Shown: in pieces, positions 23,901-38,900 of the stretch | Layout: each line of letters starts with the position of its first letter | Numbering within the stretch: the first letter of the stretch is position 1 | Assembly (NCBI RefSeq): GCF_000283155.1 | Contig: NW_004454229.1 | Coordinates: 10,371,916 to 10,435,915, forward strand | DNA: 64,000 nt | Source: Ceratotherium simum simum | Lineage: Eukaryota; Chordata; Mammalia; Perissodactyla; Rhinocerotidae | Reading direction: 5' to 3' | Made by a program: the position numbers and the translations under genes | The notes under the pieces: model-generated | Told to the model about the DNA's origin: nothing | The model's database searches: none | Seen by the model: the letters and a program-made list of their open reading frames with translations, nothing else

Positions 23901-26900
23901 CTTTACTCTACCTTTATAAAGAAATAAAAACCAGAAAGCAAACTAATATGAAGGGATTTTTTTCTAAGAAAACAAATTCCAGCATCACTATTGGAATTAA
24001 TACCCATTTGACCCCCAATTGTTGCACAACTCATTAACTGGTATTTTTACAAATCAGCTTAAATCACCAAGAAAAGACTAAATTATGATCAATATGTTGA
24101 AAAAATATGCCTTGAGTTTTAGACTTTCACCAAATCAGTTTAAATTAAAAGATATGATACTGAAAAAGTTAAACTTGCACCATAAAGAAAGTCAACTACA
24201 CACAGCAATTTATTCCCCAAGACTTATGTACAAGTAGGATTTTACTTTTCATTCAAATCCTTTGAAAACTGATAATCCATAATTATAGTAATCAAAGGCT
24301 AAAACTCTCTTTTTCTAAGCACAAGAAGTAACAGCATTAAAACAAATGATAGAGTAAAAATTACGTTTTGCCTTCTACAGCGTTAGCTCACCTGAGGTAT
24401 GAGTCTATCCAAGTGCTCAGCTCGATTGCCATGAGAAGGGTGTGTGGATAACCACTGCGGCAACCTGGGGTGACCGTGGAGGCTATCTGCGAATTCCATC
24501 TGCTGCCAGAACACTGAACTGGCTCTGACGTCCACACAAGCCTAAAACCAAAATTAACAAAAGCACAAAACAAGCTTAGTTAAGAGGACATTTTTTAAAA
24601 TTTAACTTTATGTCATTACATGTTTTAAAAATATTTTCTATCATCATTTTAATAAAAGTAGAATATGCTCATTGCCTCAAAAAAAAAAAAAAAACCTCAA
24701 ACATAGTATTATAGAACCCAAAAAGAGAATGCCCACTCTCCCTCCTTGTCCCTCCCCCTACACAACATTCACAATAATCCCACTCTAAAAGATAACCCAC
24801 TATTTTCAATATGATGAATATAAAGAACATGTATTAAGGGCAAAAATCTTCCACACAAATGAAAATTTTCTATGTTTTCATAAAAATAAGGTTTAATTAT
24901 TTAATCTGTTATTAAACTGTACTAAAGAAATTTTATTCTTAATCCATACCACTAAAATAATTAGAAGACTTCAAATAAACATAAAGAGTTAGTTTTAATG
25001 TGTACATCAATTTATCTACTTTTCTTCAATGTATGTGCTGAAAAATATATTTAAGTCATTCAAAATATCTTATAAAAGTATTAGTCTTTAAAAAAATAGG
25101 ATATATAGGTCTTGTGTACATGTGTGTATAATTCCATCATACACTCACACACATATACTTACCTATGATAGAACATTTATGGAAGGCTATTTAAGAAACT
25201 GTTAATAGGAGCTGCCCTAAGGGTATAACTGGGGTATTTGATGGTGGAGAAGAAGCATGACTTTTACTTCTGAACTATAATTAAAGTATATTATTTTTAT
25301 AATAAAAATTATTTCTAAATCCTACATAAGGTGATTTAGTGAATATTATTATGAGCCTGTTCAAATTATTCACATTTCTTAACTTACTTTTTCTATAAGA
25401 AGTGATTGGAAAAAAAATGATTATATTTTATTTCCCAACTAGTTTACTTTTGATTAAAACTATTAAGAAAAAAATTACACTGTATTGACTAAAATGTGCT
25501 ATCAAAAAGCCTTAATGTGCTATCCTCCTTAAAACAGATGTGACACACAAAAGGCAAACACAGAACATCACATGCCGATATAACTAGTCAACGTCCATGC
25601 CACATCATTCTTAACAAACAACATTAAAACATTTTCAAATGCAGGGAAAATGAAAAGAAAAATAATTAGAAATTAAAGTAAACTTAACCACTATTTCACC
25701 AGGCCGGCCCCATCATCTTAATCATTTTTAAGTGTACAGTTCAGTAGTATTAAACACAGTCACATTATTGTGCAGACATAGGCACCATCCATCCCCATAC
25801 CTCTTTTCATCATGTAAAACCAAAACTTTGTACCTATTCAACAATACCTCCCCGCTCTCCCTTCCTCCTAACTCCGGGCAACCAGCATTACAATTTCTGT
25901 CTTTATGATTTTACTACTCTAAGTACCTTATGTAAGTGGAATCATACAGTATTTGTCTTTTTGTGACTGGCTTATTTTACTTAGCATATTGCCCTCAGGT
26001 TCATCCATGTTATAGCATATTGCAGAATGTCCTTCCTTTTTTAGGCTGATGATATTTCATTGTATGTTATCTACCACATTTTGCTTATCCACTTATTGGT
26101 CAATGGACACTTGCGTTGCTTCCACGTTTTAGCTATTGTGAATAATGCTGTTATAAACATGGATGTATAAATATATTTTCGAGATCCTGCTTTCAATTCT
26201 TTTGGGATTATACTCAGAAATGGAGTTGCTGAATCATTCAGTAATTCCATTTTTAAGTTTTTGAGAACAGCCACACCACTTTCCACAGTGGTTGTATTAT
26301 TCTACATTCCTACCCACAATGCACCAGAGTTCCAATTTCTTCACATCTTCACCAACACTTGTTATTTTCTGTTATTTTGGTAGTAGCCATCCTAATGGGT
26401 GTGAGGTGGTATCTCATTGTAGGTTTGATTTGCATTATCTAATGATTAGTGATGTTGAGCATCTTTCTATGTGTTGATTGGCCATTCGTATATCTTCTTT
26501 GGAGGAATGTGTATTTAAGTCCTTTGCCCATTTTAGAATCAGGTTTTTTTTGGCGTTGTTCAGTTTAGAAGTTCTCTAATATCTAATTCTAGATATTAAT
26601 CCCTTATCAGATATATGATTTGCAAACATTTTCCCACACTCTGTGGGTTGTCTTTTTACTCTGTGGTTGGTGTCTTGTGATGCAAAAAAATTTTTAATTT
26701 TCATGAAGTCTAATTTGTCTATTTTTTCTTTGTTACCTGTGCCTTTGGTGTCATACCCAAAAAATTATTACCAAAACAATGTTGTGAAGCTTTTGCCCTA
26801 TGTTTTTTTCTAAGAGTCTTATCGTTTTAGATCTTACACTTAGTCCTTGAGCCATTTGAATTAATTTTTGTATATGGTGTTATGTAGGGGTCCAACTTCA

Positions 26901-29900
26901 TTCTTTTGCATGTGGATATGCAGTTTTCCCAGCATCATTTGTTGAAAAGACTGTCCTTGACGCATTTTCCAGCCTTGTCAAAAAATCATTTGACCATATA
27001 TGTGAAGGTTTATTTCTGGGGTCTCTATTCTGTTCCATTGGTCTATATATCTTTTATGCCAATACCACACCATTTTGATTACTGTAGCTTTGTAGTAAGT
27101 TTTGAAATCAGGAAGTGTAAGTCCTTTAGTTTCATTATTCTTTTTCAAGATTGTTTTGGCTACTTGGGTACCTTAAGATTGCAAATGAATTTCAGGATGG
27201 GTTTTTCTATTTCTGCAAAAAAATGTCATTGAGATTTTAATAGGACATTGAATCTGCAGATTGCTTTGGACAGTATTGACATTTTAACAATATTAAGTTT
27301 TCCAATCCATGAACACACGCTATCTTTCCATTTATTTATGTCTTTAATTTGTTTCAGCAATATTTTATAGTTTCCATTGTATAAGTTAATTGGTTAAGTT
27401 AATTCCTAAGTCTTTTATTCTTGTTGATGCTACTGTAAATGGAATTGTTTTTGTAATTTCCTTTTCAGATTGTTCATTGTTTGTGTATAGAAATGCAACT
27501 GATTTTTGTGTGTTGACTTAGTATTCTGCTACTTTCCTGAATTCATTTATTAGTTTAAACAGCTTTTTTGTGGAATCTTTACAGTTTTCTACATATAAGA
27601 TCATATTATCTACAAACAGAGATAATTTTACTTCTTTCTTTCCAATCTGGATACCTTTTATTTCTTTATCTTGCTTTGGCTAGAAACTTCCAGTACTATG
27701 CTGGATAGAAGTAAAAGTGGGCAACTCTGCCTTATTCCTGATCTTACAGGAAAAGATTTCAGTCTTTCACCACTGAGTATGATGTTTGCTGTGGGTTTTT
27801 CATCTATGGTTTTTATCACATAGATGTAGTTTCCTTCTATTCTGATTTTGTTGAGTGTTTTTATGATGAAAGGGTGTTGAATTTTGCCAAATGCTTTCTC
27901 TGCATCAATTGAGATGATCATGTGGTTTTTTTCCTTCATTTTGTTGATGTGGCATATTACAATCATCAATTTTTGTATGCTGAATTGCTCTTGCATTCCA
28001 GGAATAAATTCCACTTGGTCATGGTGTATAATCCTTTTAATATACTGTTGAATTCTGTTTGCTAGTATTTTGTTGAGGATTTTTGCATATCAATATTCAT
28101 AAGGGATATTGGTCTGCAGTTTTCTTTTCTCGTAGTGTCTTTGTCTGGCTTTGGTATCAGGGTTATGCTTGCTTCATAGAATGAGTTAGGAAGTGTTCTC
28201 TCCTCTTCAATCTTCCAGAAGGTTTGAGAAGGATTGGTATTAGTTCTTCCTTAAATGCTTGGTAGAATTCACCAGTGATGCTGTCAGATCCAGGACTTTT
28301 CTTCGTTGGAAAATTTTTGATTACTGATTCAATCACATTACTAGTTATAGGTCTATTCAAATTTTCTATTTATTTGTGATTTAGTCTTGATGGGTTTTAT
28401 GTTCTAGGAATTTGTCTATTTCATCTAGGTCATCAATTTTTTGTCATACAATTGTTCCTAGCACTTGCTTACAATCCTTTTTACTTCAATAGAATCAGTA
28501 GTAAGGTCTCCACTTTCATTTCTGATTTTAGTAATTTGAGTCGTCTTTATTTTTTCTTAAACAATGTTTTTTTTAAAACATAGCTAGCTAAAGATTTGTC
28601 AATTTTGTTCATCTTTTCAAAGAACAAATTTCTGGTTTCAAGATTTTTCTCTATTGTTTTTCTATTCTTTATTTCATTTATCTCTGCTCTAATCTTTATT
28701 ATTTCCTTCCTTTACTATCTTTGGGTTTAGTTAGTTCTTTTTCTAGTTCTTCAAGTTGTAATGTTAGGTTGTTCATTTGAGATCTTTATTTTTTAATGTA
28801 AGCATTTCTAGCTATAAATTTCAATCTTAGCATTGCTTTCACTGCATCTCATAACTTTTGGTATGTTCTGTTTTCATTTTCCTTCATCTCCAGTATTTAT
28901 CAATTTCTCTTGTGATTTCATCTTTAATCCATTGGTTGTTTAAAAGTGTATTGTTTAATTTCCACAATTTTATTAGTTTTCCAGTTTTACTTTTGTTATT
29001 GATTTCTAACTTCATCCCATTGTAGTCAAAGAAGATACCTTTTATGATATCTATTTTAATCTACTGAGATTTGATTTGTGGCCTAACATATGGTCTATCC
29101 CGGAAAACGCCCCATATTCCCTTAAGAAGAATGTGTATGCCATTGCTCTGGGGTAGAGTGTTCTATATAAGTCTGTTAGATCTAGTTGATTTATTGTGTT
29201 GTTTAAGTCTTCTATTTCCTTACTTATCTTTGCCTGGTTGTTCTGTTCATTATTGTGAGTAGGATACTGAAGTCTTCAACTATTATCGTAGAATTATCTT
29301 CCCTCAATACTGTGAGTTTTTGCTTAACATATTTTGTTAGTCGGTCATTAAGTGCATAAACTTTTATAATTGTTCTATCTTCTTGTTGTACAAAATTTCT
29401 ATTACTATATAATGTCATTTTTGATTTAAAGTCTATTTTGTCTGATACTCGACTCTTTTTTGGTTACTATTTGCATGGAATATCTTTTTCCATCCTTTCA
29501 CTTTCAACTAGTTTGTGTTTTTGGATCTCAAACTAGTCTCTTGTAGACAGCATATAGTTGGGCCATGTGTTTTTATCCATTCTGCCCATCTCTGTCTTTC
29601 GATTGGAGAGTTTAATCCATTTATATTTAAAGTAATTACTGATAAGGAAGGACTTACTTCTGTCCTTGTGCTATTTGTTTTCTATATGTCCTATACCTTT
29701 TTTGTCCCTCATTTCCTGCATTACTGTCTTCTTTTGGGTTTAGTTGATTTTTCATAGTGAAATGTTTAAATTTCTTCTCATTTCCTTTTGTGCATATTCT
29801 ATAGCTATTTTCTTTGTACTTACTATGGGGATTATATTTAACAACCTAATGTTATAACACACTAATCTGACTTTATACCAGCTTAACTTCAATAACATAC

Positions 29901-32900
29901 AAAAACTCTGCTCTTTTACAGCTCTGTTACCACCCTTTTCAGTCCTTGATGTCAGAAAATTACATCTTTTACATCGTGTGACTAAAAACATAAACTAATA
30001 ATTCTTTTAAATGCATTAGTCTCCTAATTTATGTAGAAAACAAGATTTGGAGTTACAAACCAAGGTTACAGTAATATTAATTGCTTTTACACTAATAACT
30101 GTTTTTGTTCTTTAACTGTATTAGTCTCTTAAATCATGTAGAAAACAAACAAAAAATACAGTTACAAACCATCGTTACAATAATACTAGCTTTTATAACT
30201 GCCCATGTTTTTACCTTTATTACGATCTTTATTTCTCAATATGGCTTTGAGTTACCATCTCGTATCCATTCATTTCACTTTGCAGGACTTTCTTGAGCAT
30301 TTCTTGCAAGGCAGATCTAGTGGTCATGAAATCCCTCAACTTTTGTTTAACTAGGAATGTCTTAATTTCTCCCTCACTTTTGAAAGACAGTTTTGCTGAA
30401 TATAGGATTCTTGGTTAACAGGTTTTTCTTTTAGCATTTTGAATATATCAAGCACTGTCTCCTAGTCTCCAAAGTTTCTAATGAGAAATCTGCTAATAAT
30501 CTTATTGAGGATCTCTTGAATGTGATGATTTGCTTTTCTCTTGCTGCTTTCAGATTTGCTCTTTTTAAAGTTTGATCATAGCTCCCTGTGGGTCTCCCTA
30601 GTTCATCTTACTTGGAGTTCTTTGAGCTTCCTAGATGTTTATATTCATGTCTTTCATCAAATTTGAGAAGTTTTCAGCTGTTATTTCTTCAAATACTCTC
30701 TCTGCTCCTTTCCCTCTCTCTCCTTCTTCTGGGACTCCCATGATGCATGTGTTGGTCCTCTTGATGGTGTCCCACAGGTCTCTTAGGCTCTGTTCCCTTT
30801 TTTCCATCTTTTTTGTTTCTGTTCCTCAGCCTCAATAAATTCCATTGTCCTATCTTCAAGTTCACTGATTCTTTTCTCCCTGTTCAAATCTGCTTTTGAA
30901 TCTGTCTAGTAAATTTTACATTTCTGTTACCGTATTTTTCAGCTCCAGAATTTCTTGTTGGTTTCTTTTTACATTTTCTATCTCTATATTGATATCTCCA
31001 TTTTATTCATAATTGCTTTCTTGACTTTCTTCACACCTTGCTTTAGTTCTCTGAGCATCTTAAAGAAAACTTTTAAAATCTTTGTCTGGTATATCTGCCA
31101 TTAGGTCTTCTTAAGGGACAGTTTCTGTTGATTAATTTTTTCCTTTGAATAGGCCATACTTTCCTGTTTGTTCATATGCCTTGTGATTTTTTTGTTGAAT
31201 GCTGGACCTTTGAATCTAATATTGTGTTGACTCTGGAAATTAGATTTTATCCCTTCCTCATGGTTTGCTGTTTTTTGTTATTGTTTTGGTTTATTGTTTT
31301 TCTTTTTATTCACGTAGACTGCCTCTGTGCTGAGGATCAGCCTAAAGTGTAAATTTAATTTCTCAGGCTTTTTATGAGCATGTACAGTTACTTTTAATTT
31401 TCCCCATATGTGCAGTTGTTTTTAAATGTCCTAGTTTTTAATGTCTGGCCCCCAAAAGGAAAAATGAATAGTGAAAAAATGAAGTCAGGGGAAGGGCACA
31501 GGACTTTAAGTTCTCTGGAAGTCACTTCAGCCAGAAGGGGAGGGACTTGCAATAATGGGGGGAGATGCAACACAATAGCTGCCCACCTCTTTGTACCTCT
31601 GTGACCAAAAAATGGCATTCAATGATCAGAGCACAGATCTCTGATATTTGGAGGGCAGGGTCCTTTTTGCTCCCCTAGCTCCAGCAAGCTGTGTGCAAGC
31701 TGCTCCAGAAACATGCGCACAGCTGCCTGCTGTGTGATTGGAGGTGGGGGATGGATAGCCCGCTACTGTGCTAAGAGCTGAAATTGACTGAAATTAAGTG
31801 CAATTCATTATCCAAGTCTTCCCCTGGAAGTTGCAAGCCTTCAACAGACTCCAGAGTTCCAAAATAGTAACATCAGACACTCTCTGCCAGTGTAGTTATT
31901 GTCTAGGCGGGGAGATAGATTCCTGGTGCTTCCTACTCCACCATCTTTTCAGAATCTCAATATAATTCTTTAAGACCTTTAAATATTCTAAATTAAAAAG
32001 AATCCAAGGTACTTTGCCCTTCTGCACATATGTGGATATACATGTATATATGTTTATAATTAGGAATTTATAAATGCTTATAACAAACATAAAGATGTGA
32101 TCCATGTTTATATGTATATACATACGTGAGTGTCTATATGTACAAGATATGTGTGTGATATATGCGTGTGCTTATGTATATATATAAAATATGTGTATAA
32201 TATATATGTGCATATATGCATGTGTCCATACAGAAATAATTATTTGATGCTGAATTCTAAACAAACACAGAAATATGTCCTTCAATAGCAGGTCAATACA
32301 TTCATAATATAAATACAAGTTGAAATAAACAAGAATGTTATTCTTCTAAGATAATTATAAAAATATAAAATGAGCTGAAAGAATTTTAACTGAAATCATA
32401 AGATACTATTTTTAAAAAGCACAACCCATCTAGCAGTTAAAAAAACAAAACTGAAAACTGGCAGATAAACAGTTCAATAGACTTTACAAATTCAGGAATT
32501 ATTTACTATGAGGTTTATCTGCTACATGTACCAAAAGAATATTTATCTAACATTTTTCACACTAAAAGTGTTAATCAAAAGAGAAATAAAATATTTCCCT
32601 CTTCAATCTCTAAGAAACACAGTTGAAGGCAATCTTTAAAGCAATATTTGATATGCACAAATGGAAGAATAAATTAATTATCCCAAACGACTAATATATT
32701 CCCAACTTAAAAGTATTCCAAAAGGACTAGAGATTCCTGCTTTAATATTAAATAAAGGTGTTGGAGTTTGTCTATACTTCCAAAGCCCAATTCAAAGAAC
32801 CATTAATGTAAGATAACTTTGTTTTCAAAAGGACTATTTATATTTTTCCAATTTATGAAAAATAAGGGACAGGATGACATCAAGAAGATGGTAGACTAGG

Positions 32901-35900
32901 AAGCCTAGAACCGTTCTTCTCACTCCACGAAGACACTGATTCAATGACAATACACAGACAAATTCCCTTTGCGAGAAATCCAGAAACTAGTTCAGAGGCT
33001 CCTGCACCCTGGGCGAGTGTAAAACCAGCCACATTGAAGCTGGTAGGAAAATTTGAGACAGCCCCTTGCCATAATTCCTATTATTCCCTATGAAACAGTG
33101 CCATACAATCTGAAGGAAACCCCAGTTCCCAGCTTCTCCCTGGGGAGGAAAAGAGTTGGACTACATGTCCAAAGTTCCAACTTTTCCAGGGCTGCCCAAG
33201 GGACTGGCTTCTGTCTCACCTGGTTCAGTGCACTGACAAGACCTGGCATATACTACATGCTTGGCAACCAGTGAGAATAAAGACAGCAGCTTGAACTAGC
33301 ACACGGGTAATTTCCATAGCCTCTTCCCCCAGCTCAGCACAGCATGAGTGGGCCAAAAATCCCAGATCCAGCTTCTCCTCTCTGGGGAAGGAATGAGGTG
33401 GACCACGTGTCTCTAACATTTCAACATTTCTGGGAACTTCTCAAGGAACTGGCTACTGTCTTGCCTATCTCAGAGCACTGATGGGATCCAGCATACTTTA
33501 GATGCCTGGGGACCACTAAGAACAAAGACAGGCGTTTGGACTAGCATGAAGGTGTGAGAGAGTTTCCTAAAATCTCTGGCTGGGCTAATTGGTGAGGATC
33601 TTCTCTCATATAAGGGGCCAGTTCATGAAGACTGGAAGAGGAGGTTGTTTTCTATGATGTCGAGATACCAACACAAAGAGTCAAGGAAAATGAAGAAACA
33701 GAAAAACATACCCCAAAGCAACAAGTCAAATCTCCAGAAACCAATCCTAATGAAATAGATACATGACTTACCTGACAGAAAATTCAAACTAACCATCACA
33801 AAGATGCTCGTCCAGGTCAAGAGAAATGCATGAACAAAGTGAGAATTGCAACAAAGAGATAGGAAATGTTAAAAAGTACCAAACAGAAATCTTGGAGCTG
33901 AAGAATACAATAAATGAACTGAAAAATTCACTAGAGTGGTTCAACAGCAGACTAGCTCCAGAAAGGATCAGTGAACTCAAAGACAGGTCACTGGAAATTA
34001 TCCAGTCAGAGGAGTAAAAAGAAAAAATAATAAAAGAGTTAAGAAAGCCTAAAGAATTTATGGGATGTCATCCAGCAGACTAATATACACATATACACAT
34101 TATAGGAGTCCCAGAAAGAGGAAAGAGAGAGAAAGGAGCAGAAAGCTTATTAAACAAAATAATAGCTGAAAACTTCCCATGTCTGAGGAAGGTAACTGGA
34201 CATCCAGATCAAGGAAGTCCAAAGATGAACTCAAAGAAATAAACACTTAGACATGTTATAATCAAATTGTCAAAAGTCAATGACAAAGAGAATTTTGAAA
34301 GCAACAAGAGAAAAATGAGTCAAAACATACAAGGGTGACCCCATAAGACTATTAGCGGTTTTCTCAGCAGACACCTTGCAGGCCAGAAAGGAGTGGGATG
34401 ATATACTCAAAGTGCTGAAATTAAAAAATTGCCAACCAAGAATACTATAGCAAAACTGTCCTTCAAAAATGAAGGATAAAGACTTTCTCAAACAAATAAA
34501 CGCTGAGGGAGTTAATCACCATTAGACCTGTCTTACAAGAAATGCTAAAGGGAGTTCTTCAAGTTGAATTGAAAGGACTATAACCACCAATTTGAAAGTA
34601 CAATTTGAAAATTCACCAGTAAAGGTAAATCTATAGACAAATACAGAATACTATAACATTATAACAGTAATAGGTAAATCACTTTAATTCTAGTATAAAA
34701 TTCAGCAGTATTAAAAATAATTGTAACTATAAGAATATGTTAATGAATATACAATATAAAATATGCAAATTGTGACATCAATAACACAAAGTATGTGGGG
34801 GAAGTAAAGTGAACGTGTAGAGTTTTTGTAGGCAATTGAAGTTAAGATGTTATCAACTTAAATAGACTATTATAACCATAAGATGTTTTACATAAGCCCC
34901 ATGGTAACCATAAAGAAAATACCTATAGAAGATATACAAAAGAAAAAGAAACAAATCAAAGCATATCAATACAAAAAAATAACAAAACACAGACAGCAAG
35001 AAAGAAAAAGGACAAAAGAACTACAAGACAAACAAAAAAAATTAACAAAATAGCAACAGTCTTTCCCTATCAATAATTACTTTAAATGTAAATGTATTAA
35101 ACTCCTCACTCAAAAGATAAAGAGTGTCTGAAAGAATGAAAAAACAAGATCCAACTATATGCTATCTACAAAAGACTCACTTTAGATTTAAGCACACAGA
35201 TAGGCTGAAAGTGAAGGGCTGAAAAAAGATATTCCATGCGAATTGTAACCAGAAAAGAGCAGGGGTAGCTATAATGATATTAGACAAAATAAACTTTAAG
35301 ACAAAAACTGTCACAAGAGACAAAGAAGGACATTATATAATAAACTAGGAAGACATAACAATTATAAATATATATGCACCCAACATCAGAGCATCTAAAT
35401 ATATAAAACAAATATTGACAGAACTGAAAGAAGAAATAGACAGCAGTATAATTAATAGGAGGCGACCGCAAGACCCTACTTTCAATAATGGATAGAACAT
35501 GCAGACAGAAAATCAATACGGAAACAGTGGACTTGAACAATGCTATAGACCAAATGGATCTAATAAACATATAGAGAACATTTTACCCAACATCAGAAGA
35601 ATACACATTTTCTCAAGCACGCATGGAACATTCTCCAAGTTAGATCACATGTTAGATCACAAAACAAGTATCTTTTCCAGCCACAAACTAGAAATCAATA
35701 GCTTAAGGAAAACTGAATATTCACAAATATGTGCAAATTAAAAAACAGACTCCTGAACCAATGGGTAAAAGAAGAAATCAAAAGAGAAATTAGAAATTAT
35801 CTTGAGACAAACAAAAACAAAAATACAACATACTAAAACCTACAGAATGCAGCAAAAGCAGTATTAAAAGAAAGGTTTACAGAAATAAATGTCTACATTA

Positions 35901-38900
35901 AAAAAGATCTCAAATAAACAACCTAACTTTACACCCTCAAGGAACTACAAAAAGAATAACAAACTAAGCCCAAAGTTATCAGAAGGAAGGGAATAATAAA
36001 GATTAAAGCAGAAATAAACAAAATACAGAATAGAAAGGCAATAGAAAAAAATCAACGAACTAAGAGCTGATTTTTTGAAAAGATAAACAATGTTGACAAA
36101 CCTTTAGCTAGACCTAGAAAAAAAGAGAGAAGACTCAAATAAAATCAGAAATGAAAGAGGAGGTATTACAATTGAAGTCATAGAAATAAAAAGTATCCTA
36201 AGAGACCACTATGAACAGTTATATGCCAACAAATTGGATAATCCAGAAGAAATGGATAAATCCTAAAAACATACACTTTACCAAGACCAAATCATGAACA
36301 AATAGAAAATCTGGACAGACCTAAAACTAGTAAGGAGAACGAACCAGTAATAAAAAAATCTCCTAACAAAGAACAGCCCAGGACCAGATGGCTTCACAGG
36401 TGAATTCTACCAAACATTTAAAGAAGAATTAACACCAATCATTCTCAAACTTACCCAAAAAATTGATGAGGGAACACTTCCAAACTCATTTTACAAGGCC
36501 AGCATTACCCCGATACCAAGGCCAGACAAAGACACAAAGCAAACTACAGACCAATATCCCTCATGAACATAGATGCAAAACCCCTCAACAAAATACTAGC
36601 AAACCAAATTCAAAATCAATTAATGTGATATACTACACTGACAGAATGAAGGATAAAAATAACATGATCATCTCAACAGGTGCAGAATAAGCATTTGGCA
36701 AAATTCAATACCCTTTCATGAAAAAGAAAAACAGTCAACAAACTAGAAACAGAAGAAAATTACCTCAACATAATAAAGGCCATATATGAAAAACTCCCAG
36801 CAAACATCAAATTCAACAGTGAAAATCTAAAAGCTTTTCCTCTAAGATCAAGAACAAGACAAGGATGTCCACTCTTGCCACTTCTATTCAAAACAGTACT
36901 GGAAGTCCCAGCCAGAGCAATTATGCAAAAAAAAAAGAAAGAAAGAAAGAAAAAAGGTATATAAATCAGAAAGGAAGAAGTAAAAATTATCTCTGTTTGC
37001 AGATGACATGATCTTATATGTAGAAAACCCCAAAGATGCCACAAAAAAAAACCCTGCTAGAATGAATTCACTAAAGTTGCAGAATACAAAATCAACATAC
37101 AAAAATCAGTTGTGTTTCTACACGCTAACAACAAACTATTTGAAAAGGAAATTAAGAAAATAATCCCATTTATAATAGAATCAAAAACAATAAAATACTT
37201 AGGAATAAATTAAGGAGGTCAAAGACTTGAACACTGAAAACTACAAAACACTGATTAAAGAAATTAAAGAAGATACAAATAAACGGAAAGATATCTCGTG
37301 CTCATGGATTGAAACGCTTAATATTTTTAAAATCCCCATAGTACACAGAGTGATCAACAGACTCAATACAATCGCTATCAAAATCTCAATGGCATGGGCC
37401 GGCCCTGTGGCATAGTGGTTAAGTGCACCCGCTCCACTGCTGGCGGCCCAGGTTCGTATCCCGGGCACACACCAATGCACCGCTTGTCAGGCCATGCTGT
37501 GGCCACCTCCCATATAAAGTGGAGGAAGATGGGCACAATGTTAGTCCAGGGCCAGGCTTCCTTAGCAAAAAAAAAAAAAGAGGAGGATTGGCACGGATGT
37601 CAGTTCAGGGCTGATCTTCCTCACAAAAAAAAAAAAAAATCTCAATGGCATTTTTTACACAGATAGAACAAATAATCCTAAAATTCATATGGAACCACAA
37701 CAGACCCTGAAAGCCAAAACAATCTTAAGAAAGAACAAAGGTGGAGGCATCACACTTCCTGATTTCAAAATATATTACAAAGCTACAGTAATTAAAACAG
37801 AAGGGTACTGAAATAAAGACAGACATAAAGAAAAATGAACAGAACAGAGAGCCCAGAAACAGACTTACACATATCCAGTCAACTAATCTTCAACAAGTGT
37901 GCCAAGAATATACAAGGGGCAAAGGATAGTCTCTTCAACAAATGGTGTTGGGTAAACTGGATAACTACATGCAAAAGAATGAAATTGGACCCTTATCTCA
38001 CACCATAGACAAAAATCAACTCAAAATGGATTAAAGATTTAAACATAAGACTTAAAACTGTAAAACTCCTAGAAGAAAACATAGGGGAAAAGCTTCATGA
38101 CATTGGTCTTGGCAATGATTTCTTGGATATGACACCAAAAGCACAGGCAACAAAAGAAAAACACACATGTGGGACTACATTAAACTAAGATGCTTCTGCA
38201 CAATAAAGGAAATAATTAACAGAGTGAAAAGGCAATCTACAGAATGGGAGAAAATATTTGCAATCCATATATCTGATAAGGGATTAATATTCAAAAAAAT
38301 ATAAGGAACTCCTATAACTCAACAGCAAAAAAACAAAATAACCCAAATAAAAATGGGCAAAAGACTTGAATAGACATTTCTCCCAAGACATACCAATGGC
38401 CAACAGGTATATGAAAAAATGTTCAACATCACCAATCATCAGGGAAATGCAAATCCAAATCACAATGAGATATCACCTCACATCTCTCAGGATGGCTATT
38501 GTCAAAAAACAAAAGATAAGTGTTGGCGAGGATGTGGAGAAATTGGAACCCTGGTACGCTGTCAGTGGGAACGTAAAAGGGTACAGCCACTAAAGAAAAC
38601 AATGTGGAGGTTCCTCAAAAAATAAAAAGTAGAACTATTATATGATCCAGCAATCACACATATGAGTATTTATCCAGAAGGATTGAAATTAGGATCTCGA
38701 AGCAATATTAACACTCCTATGTTCACTGCAGCATTATCACAAGAGCCCAAGATACGGAAATAACCTAAATGCCCATCAGTGGAAAAAAGGATAAAGAAAC
38801 GTGGTATACACGTACAATGGAATATTATTCAGTCTTTTTTTGTGTATGTGAGGAAGATTGGCCCTGTGCTAACANNNNNNNNNNNNNNNNNNNNNNNNNN

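Larger units (their letters stand above)
3872..24391 (-). other. OMA1: OMA1 last intron (20.5 kb)
   Basis: It runs from the GTGAGC donor at 24391 to the AATAG acceptor at 3872. It holds L2, L1M, MIR, ERE, Tigger1 and LTR insertions listed separately. Between them (for example 3900-4930, 5290-6000, 10310-13150, 14000-15230, 18200-19660, 23330-24390) I see only AT-rich sequence with no supported exon. Confidence 0.9.
35050..38780 (+). pseudogene. L1 ORF2 pseudogene
   Basis: Remains of the endonuclease/reverse-transcriptase ORF. In shifting frames one sees a [21 protein letters not shown] stretch near 36380-36430, [12 protein letters not shown] near 36645, and an intact [11 protein letters not shown] at about 36997-37029. 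Stops and frameshifts occur throughout, and an ERE is inserted at 37396. Confidence 0.88.

Noticed and set aside
27658..28360. Reverse-transcriptase-like ORFs as a possible retroelement gene or retron
   Set aside because: They are degraded L1 ORF2 with altered catalytic residues, inside a recognisable L1 copy.
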